Shown here: positions 57,701 to 64,000 of the stretch, piece by piece | How positions within the stretch are numbered: position 1 is the first letter of the stretch | Layout of the letters: each line of letters begins with the position of its first letter | Source of the DNA: Rhabditoides inermis | Lineage: Eukaryota > Nematoda > Chromadorea > Rhabditida > Rhabditidae | DNA length: 64,000 nucleotides | NCBI GenBank assembly: GCA_963966185.1 | Contig: CAWZYM010000383.1 | Coordinates: 171,501 to 235,500, forward strand | Direction: 5' to 3' | The notes under the pieces: generated by a model | The model's input: only the letters and a program-made list of their open reading frames with translations | Told to the model about the DNA's origin: nothing | The model's database searches: none | Program-made: the position numbers and the translations under genes

Positions 57701-60700
57701 GGACTGTGGAATTTTCTCTGCCGATGTCAGCATTGTCAGTTGTCAGTTATTGTCAGTAGTCATTGACAGTAGTCAGCATTGTCAGAAATCAGTTGTAATT
57801 ATCAGTTGTCAGTTTTCATTGTCTTCTGTCAAAATATCACCGCAATGGAGGTCAACATTGTCAACAACTATAACAAGTACAAATGGAGCCTTTCGCCTGT
57901 GTCAGTTCCCTCTAGGACTCGACAACAACTACTAATAAAAAAAAATTAGCTACACCACAGTCTTCACATTCTACTCTTTCATATAAAACTTATTTAAAAA
58001 AACTATCGATTACCTCACATAAGTTTCTCACACATTGCAAAAATCGAAAACAAAATCGTGTGGCAATACATTACTGCCATCCACGCCATTCACTCATCAA
58101 ATACTGCAATGTATCGTACCCAATACACTGTACAGTACCCCTTGTACAGTACTCACTAGACGCTTCTTCTCCGCTTCCTGGCCAGTAGCGTGGGCTCCTC
58201 GCACGACTGCATCTTGGCGTCCTCGAAGTCCTCCCACAAACGAGTGACGATCGAAGCCGTGCATTTCTGCAAAAGACTGGCTGATATCCGAATGTTATCT
58301 TCTCTTCCCCTAGACCACGTTTCGAGGAGACCTTGCGCAACTGGAAAAAACGTGGTTTTACTTCTTTTTTTCTATTCCAAAGTTATCGGCTTCTACATGA
58401 CAGTCGGAAGGTCAGGGATCAGTAGCAGTAGCTAGGACGTTCGATCTACAACTTATTCATGTATTCCCATTGCGGAAAATGGAAAAATGAACAGTGGCTC
58501 GTTTTTCACATGTATATATTAATAAACGTGAAGGTATGGGATTGCAACTAAAAACGTCATTAACAAATCCAAAACCGTCAAAACGCCTCACTCCACAATG
58601 AAACCAACACTTTCCGGAACAAACAAAAACACGCAACAACAAAAAAAACTCGCACCTGAATCTTGTTGGTCTTCTCGCAGTTGGCAGTCGCCTTCAGAAC
58701 GCCGCCCTGAAATGGAATGTATATATAATCAATAATCAATATATATAATTCAATAATCAATACTTCACTTCAATGCACAGTGGCAAAATGCGGGTGCGCC
58801 ACTAACATCAATGAATCGATAACCAATCAATAATCGATCGATACCTGCTTGGTGCACTTGGTCTGCTGCATGGTGAGGTGGATCGTGTGTTTCACGCCGG
58901 CCACGATCTTAAATGTTCAATCATTCAGACAATTACTCAGACAGACAAGCATCCATAATCAATAGATCGATTGCCAATCGATAACCGATCAATAATCCCG
59001 CCCTACCTGTGTGTGCACCTCGTGCATATCGCGCAGCGCCCACAGGAACAGGTCGTTCGACTGCGCGTTCTGCGCCGCCACTGCCTTCTCCGCCAGCGCT
59101 TTGAAATTGGAAATATAATATCTAAAGTTATGATGATATCAACTTTCCGATTTCCTTCAAACTTACACTACCCAACTTACACAATCTTGGCTAACGCGTG
59201 AAAGTATAATTATAAAGTGGTCAGTTTCTTTCGTTTATCATTTATAGGACATCTCCAATTCCACGGCAAAATATCACAAGCTGTGTATTACCAGGACACT
59301 GCGAATTGCGTACGTGCCACACTCGATCGTTTTGCATTTTTCGTCTACACGAGACGGCGGCCAACGAGACGCTGACTGTGCTGAGCGTTGATGGTAGCTG
59401 TACTATTTCATTGTTCGAATTGTGCGTATGTCATAACCACTTATGAAAAAAATATTCTAGACGTCGGTTGCGCGCGGCCGAGGCGGCTCCAACTTCTCTA
59501 CCACCGCCGCCTCCGTTCCGACCAACGCTGCGACGCTGACGCTGCGCCGCCGCCGCGCGGCAGCACAGATTTGTGCAAATGTTTGTGGGTAAACTCGGTA
59601 GTGCTGCTATCGGTGGTGAGCGAGTGGGACTAGCACCGTTTCGTAGAATGCGTTCCTTTAGCTCCCTCTTCACACGGAAGAACAGAAGTGTTATACATAC
59701 ACCGTGATCTCCCCGCGGACCGATTTCATGTCACTCGTCCGTGCTCCGTAGCATCTCTTGGGAACCATGCATAACACTCTTCGTGTAATCGTCCCTCAAA
59801 ACAACAACTTGCCATTTTATGCAACTACACCAAGTCCGTTTCACGGTTTAAACAACTATATAGCTAAAGGTGTAGCGGGAACAATCCATTGTCGGTGGAG
59901 ATATTCCGTTTACTTCACTTGTCAGATCAGCGCTCAACATTTCAGATGCGTCACGTAACCGAGCAATCAATCAATCAATCGTTTATCCGGAATCGTTATA
60001 TCTGAATATGACAACACAATCATAATGATATGAAGCATACAGTAGTGCCTAAGATGCTAGATACATAAAAGGCTGACGCCGGGGAAAGACAGGTAGGCTG
60101 ATGAGGTTAGTGGTGGGAAGACGATACTTGATCGATAATCATTCCTGGACCATTATAGTAACATTCTTGACGTGAAGAGCTCCGGGGTTTCCTCTGCTTC
60201 CATGCCAATTAGTATCTCCTCGTGCCATAGCTGCTTCCACATGAGGGTACTTCCCGCCGCCTCACTGGTTACTCGGGAAGGATTCTTGTCGATGACCGAT
60301 CATTCGGCGGCGGAGGGACAAAATGAAGACCCGACCGCACGCCGCGGGGAAACGAAGAAGAACCGAGCATTTAACATAGTAGTACCAGTGGGACAGTACA
60401 TGTACAATCCCATTCTACCCACTACGTACATCTCAGCGTTCTCATTTTCTAATATACATGCTCTTTCTCAATCGCCCAATATCCCAACCTCAAATTATCT
60501 GTTAAAAAGTACTTGCGTAAAGATATTAAGTTTGTCTTGACCCAATTCAACAAAAGCGCATGCATAAAACGTTTACAAATACTAAAACAAACCTGCGCCT
60601 CTCTCTTCCCCCCGCCCTCTCTCCTCTCTTCTCTCTCTCCGTCTTCTCTCTCTCTCTTGACGTATGACGTTATTCATTTGTATTGTTATATTTCATCTGT

Positions 60701-61801
60701 TAGTGTCCACTGTCCGTTATGCGCAGGTTTGTGTTAGTATTTGTAAACGTTTTATGCATGCGCTTTTGTTGAATTGGGTCAAGACAAACTTAATATCTTT
60801 ACGCAAGTACTTTTTAACAGATAATGTATGTGCTTTTGTTGAATTGCATAGAAATTTCTTCTGTTTCTGATTCCCAAACTCTGTCGTTAATTTCTCTGCG
60901 CGCCCTGCCCGCCTGCCGGGAGAGAGAGCTAGCCAGAGTGACGGGAACCCAAAACAACGCAAACCCGGCGCGAATTAGACGCTGGCGGCGGCGAGGCGAA
61001 CTACACTCAAAGTGCTAGTTGGAGAACACGCGCAGAAAACGCCGAGAGAGTACGCTTTCGGCAGAGAGTCAGCGTTACCGGACACGACATCCACCCACCC
61101 ACCCACCCACACGCTGGCCAATCACCTCATGGGTGCGCGAGATCGCTCATAACTTCTTTCGGAGAAAAGATACAAAGATGCCATCAATTAGTGATCTGGC
61201 CTACGGAACCGTGCGAATCTAACTAACATGAATTGGATGAGTTCACATTCCTGCTAACATGATTTTTGGATAGAGCTTCTTGAAAATTCTAGCGCGAGCC
61301 CTATCCTAAGCCAAAAGAGAGGGCGCTGCGCGCCCTCTCTAATTGATTTCAAAGCAACGCCAGTCTACTTTCATGCTCTCATCTTCAATAACAGTCGGCG
61401 GTTTTCCAGCTGACCGCTACGGGAATGCCCTACCAGCTGCAGACTTTAACTGTATAGTCACTGTATAGTCAGATGATAGCAATTCTGGATCTGGATACAT
61501 GATTGTTTGATTGACATTGTTTGGTAATTGGTAACTGGCATACATTGGCCTATTATGAAAATTGATTATGAGACTTGATAAACTTACCGGCACATTGATT
61601 TCATCTGTACATCCATTTTGTATTTGTCACATTGTTGATCCCGGCAGTAATAAATAAATAAGATGAATACATTGTCGCGCCCACCCTGTACTTCGCGTCG
61701 TCTCCGTCCTGCTTGTGCTTGCCCCCGACGAGCGCGTCGCCCGCCCAGCACACGGCAGACAGCGAGAGCAGCAGGGGGAGGAGGGGGAGGAGCAGGCGCA
61801 T
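54707..61801 (-). CDS. Cathepsin F-like protease with cystatin prodomain, 5' and catalytic-Cys exons
   Basis: Exons in order: 61685-61801 (signal peptide [15 protein letters not shown]), 59007-59098, 58845-58907 ([11 protein letters not shown], the cystatin QxVAG loop), 58655-58705, 58157-58266, 57541-57594, 56914-56979, 56542-56642 (propeptide helix), 55755-55813 ([18 protein letters not shown], inhibitory propeptide), 55262-55345, 55128-55191 ([15 protein letters not shown], mature N-terminus), 54707-54783 ([10 protein letters not shown] with the catalytic Cys). Phases agree throughout, except that exon 1 to exon 2 needs one unseen exon or another donor. A cystatin domain before a papain-like propeptide is the hallmark of cathepsin F, a lysosomal or secreted cysteine protease. 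Exon 55262-55345 contains an in-frame TGA at 55328-55330. The His/Asn exons do not follow here; candidates are at 26627-27030. Confidence 0.85.
55825..56430. repeat. Two CpG-rich GCGGCGGTCGCCGCG repeat patches
   Basis: 55825-55935 and 56280-56430 are built from GCGGCGACCG and its complement, repeatedly self-complementary. They lie in the intron between propeptide exons 56542-56642 and 55755-55813. Confidence 0.75.
56657..56810. mobile_element. Short MITE with ~25-bp TIR
   Basis: TATATCACACCGTCTCTGTAAGAAT at the left is the reverse complement of the right end. 154 bp, no coding content, TA at both ends as for Tc1/mariner-type insertions. It sits about 15 bp outside a cathepsin exon. Confidence 0.8.
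57186..57248 (-). mobile_element. tRNA-like SINE remnant
   Basis: Minus strand A-box TGGCCTAGTGGTTAGAGCG and B-box GGGTTCGCTCTCC. It is the best-preserved A-box in the window, but the 3' acceptor side does not pair. Confidence 0.55.
59265..59345 (+). repeat. Dispersed repeat, partner at 63405-63490
   Basis: AATATCACAAGCTG ... TTACCAGGA ... GCGTACGT ... ACTCGATCGTTTTGCATTT occurs in both places in the same orientation with substitutions and a short indel. Confidence 0.7.
59967..60035 (+). repeat. Dispersed repeat with TTTATCCGGAATCGTTATAT core
   Basis: Preceded by (AATC)n and matches 25741-25800 in reverse. A partial copy is in FUT8 near 2150-2195. Confidence 0.65.
60494..60825. mobile_element. 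Foldback element, 105-bp arms
   Basis: 60494-60598 and 60721-60825 are almost perfect reverse complements, starting ATTATCTGTTAAAAAGTACT. The 122-bp spacer is CT-rich. No coding content. Confidence 0.88.
61316..61340. repeat. GC-rich hairpin, 11-bp stem
   Basis: AGAGAGGGCGC-TGC-GCGCCCTCTCT, perfect; the loop reads GCA on the minus strand. Lies in the first intron of the cathepsin gene. Confidence 0.85.
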
Positions 61802-62160
61802 CCTGCAACGGGGGAACGGATCAGAGTGACTAACTATCACTAAAGCACAATCACAACAGATGGAGCAGACGCATTGTATCCAACGTAGTACGCGGGTAAT
61901 GTGAGTTGAATAAAATAATAGACATTCCGTGAGTGGGGTGAGGAAAAGAGGATGATAACATAATAAGACAAGTGCAGAACATAAACAAACTTCAACTTCG
62001 AAAATAATGATAAGCGCGGAACACGCGACGACTGCCATTCGAGAGGGGGGACACCTCGAAAAAAGGAGAGCAGCCAGCGGCTGGCAGTGAAAGGAGAGCA
62101 AGAGGCGCGCAAGAGTGATTGCAATTACACAAAGAGCCCGGCAATGAAAGTAACGGGCCC

Positions 62161-62554
62161 ACTGTATTTTTAAAAACTCTAAAATTCTAAAGTTAAAAAG
62201 TATAGTTTCATAAAACTCATAGAAAAACTCATAGAAAACTCATAAAACTCAGAGAAAACTCATAAAATCATAGAAAACTCATAGACTGTGAGGAATTTGT
62301 TGTTTCTCGCGCTCATTCGTTGGTTGCGCACGCATCACAACGCAATATATTTCATATAGATAATTCACTTGCAACACAAAACACATTGTGATGCGTGCAC
62401 AATCAACGAATGAGCGCGAGAAACAACAAATTCCTCACAGTCTATGAGTTTTATGAGTTTTCTATGAGTTTTCTATGAGTTTTATGAGTTTTCTATGAGT
62501 TTTATGAAATTATACTTTTTAATTTTATAATTTTAGAGTTTTTAAAAATACAGT
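62161..62554. mobile_element. Foldback element, ~170-bp arms
   Basis: It starts ACTGTATTTTTAAAAACTCT and ends with the complement. Both arms carry repeats of AAAACTCATAG and a shared CTCGCGCTCATTCGTTG core. The loop is about 45 bp near 62358. The end word AAAATACAGTGCGCC recurs at 62759-62774, suggesting a neighbouring relic. Confidence 0.85.
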
Positions 62555-62648
62555 GCGCCCGGCGCCGCTGCAAAAAAACGGGCGCCGATATTGGGGTTGA
62601 CGAGTCTACGCTCGCATTTTTCTAGATTATTTTCGAAAAAGTACACCA

Positions 62649-62676
62649 GTACACCACATGACGTCATGTGGTGTAC
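62649..62676. promoter_or_regulatory. 28-bp perfect palindrome centred on a CRE site
   Basis: GTACACCACATGAC and its complement meet at TGACGTCA. A second TGACGTCA follows at 62680-62687, and GTACTGGTGTACGGCT is tandemly repeated just after. Confidence 0.8.
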
Positions 62677-63614
62677 TCGTGACGTCATGTGCTGTACTTT
62701 TTGCGGCTGTACTGGTGTACGGCTGTACTGGTGTACGGCTAAACTTTCCAGGTTGCCTTAAAAATACAGTGCGCCGGAGTAACGCGTCGCGCTAGTGAAT
62801 GAAAATGCGTGCAGCACTCATGTTCTTTATTCAAACCAGAAAATCGATATTATTGAATAGCACTAGTTGTTTATGAAGAGGGAAAGAGAATAAATATGGC
62901 AATCAGATGATCATCTCAACTTCCTCCCAACCCACTCCCAACAACAAATCCCGAAGAAACTTTTGCAAGGCCAATAGGTCTTTCTAAATAGAAAGGTCCG
63001 ATCCGTGCGGTAAGTTTCTTCGAAAACGCTTCTGGAATGTTTGGAAATGTTCACAAACGAAATACATGTGTTTTTTTCTGTGTTTCAAATGTGTTTCGCG
63101 ACGCTATTCGTACGGCAACGGCAATTATTGAGTGTGGAGTGTCTCGAAGGCATTCACAAGTAAGCTGGAAAAAACCAGGCTGCAATTTCACACTCACAAT
63201 AGAGACTACAAGACACCAGACATCTGCTGCACAAGGCTCGTAACTCATAAGCGATTGTGATATATTCCGTGAAGGAAGGGAAAGAACGAAAGCGAAAACA
63301 ACATCGGATACAACTCACAAACACCGAACGCCCATACAACTATGTTAGAGCTACCGCGGGTGAATACGTAGACCACCCAAAATTTCAAGGCATGCATCGG
63401 AAGAATATCACAAGCTGGATATTTATTACCAGGATATTGCAAACTGCGTACGTTCCATACTCGATCGTTTTGCATTTTGCATTTCGGTACGCCGTCATAA
63501 TCCGAAACAATGCGAAATCGTTGTATCTACGACTAGATCAAATGTTATAATGGGTAGTGTGAATGAGACATGCAGAAGCATGTCAACTGGCAAAGTAGAG
63601 TAAAGCCACGTAAC

Positions 63615-63619
<5 letters not shown>

Positions 63620-63695
<76 letters not shown>
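63620..63695. repeat. (CT)n meeting (GA)n: palindromic microsatellite
   Basis: A CT run of about 30 nt flips to GA at CTCGAG, making a self-complementary tract. Confidence 0.97.
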
Positions 63696-63697
<2 letters not shown>

Positions 63698-64000
63698 GAA
63701 AGCGAGAGGGCGAGAAGGGAGAGATAAAGCCGGTGGTATTTACAAGAAAGATGACATCCGATACGCAAAGGTCGCTTGCGCAATCCATACTATTGTGCAA
63801 AACCATCAGAAATATCTTTCACGATCTAACTATACAAGTCTAAATTGCCTTCAGTCGATTTATCAGATACATGAGTAACGCACGAATCAATCAAACGAAA
63901 TCAATCTAAGAACTCTCCACTGTGAGGCCAACACAAAGCCACGCCAGCCAACCAGCAGTAAGAGCCGCGAATGGGATTGCTTTGTCTCGAATAAGCGATG

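Noticed and set aside
61019..61222. Arg/Pro-rich small frame
   Set aside because: Driven by a (CCCA)n tract, with no supporting features.

Overview
The window is nuclear DNA from an invertebrate animal, rich in transposable elements. Coding sequence is split into short GC3-rich exons (about 40-125 nt) with GT-AG introns whose acceptors often read TTTTCAG or TTGCAG. It holds animal-type genes (alpha-1,6-fucosyltransferase, a cystatin-containing cathepsin F, a GPI-anchored Ly6 protein) and Naiad-like, CR1-like, BEL/Pao and Gypsy retroelements, plus many (GA)n/(CT)n tracts. Three of four N-terminal exons have a 3' splice acceptor 1-5 nt before the ATG. This fits spliced-leader trans-splicing (nematode, flatworm, rotifer and others), but I cannot name the species.

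Layout. 1-1063: end of a Naiad-like Penelope element, minus strand. 1914-19874 (minus): a 21-exon FUT8 gene. Its exon lengths and phases close to a 541-residue protein if one 1-nt frameshift in exon 7 is allowed. Its introns hold a complete Ly6 gene on the other strand (5424-6124), a SINE, a foldback element, a TTAA-flanked MITE, a CR1-like LINE and a gag-only BEL/Pao retrotransposon whose LTR starts 12 nt from a splice donor. 19875-26600: mostly non-genic, with SINE or tRNA-like pieces, microsatellites and GC hairpins. 26627-29532: the last exons of a cathepsin F-like gene (minus) with an inverted copy beside them, an unrecognised plus-strand gene and an isolated signal-peptide exon. 30850-34018: an internally deleted Gypsy-type element with TSD, LTRs, primer-binding site and polypurine tract. 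34100-51000: almost entirely repeats. These include a third TTAA MITE, ~138-bp and ~118-bp tandem repeats, GTAAACAAG arrays, GC-rich hairpins, and a 2-kb direct duplication (38441-40619 and 49009-50960). One copy of that duplication runs into a ~5.7-kb, ~165-bp-unit minisatellite. 51010-51455: a compact TATA-ORF-AATAAA unit of unknown function. 51745-53480: three copies of a promoter-like module and a CR1 3' fragment. 54707-61801 (minus): N-terminal and catalytic-cysteine exons of a cystatin-cathepsin F gene with one in-frame TGA. 60494-63700: foldback elements, a 28-bp CRE palindrome and microsatellites.

How it fits together. FUT8 and Ly6 form a nested gene pair. The two cathepsin pieces could be one very long gene or two paralogues; the middle exon (after the catalytic Cys, before the His) was not found. 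The least expected signals are TTAA-MITEs and foldback elements carrying tRNA-like Pol III modules, a set of perfect GC hairpins with GNA triloops followed by TCGC, and a recurrent ATTGATT/ATCGAT signature in introns that suggests introner-like sequences. No function was invented for unrecognised reading frames.
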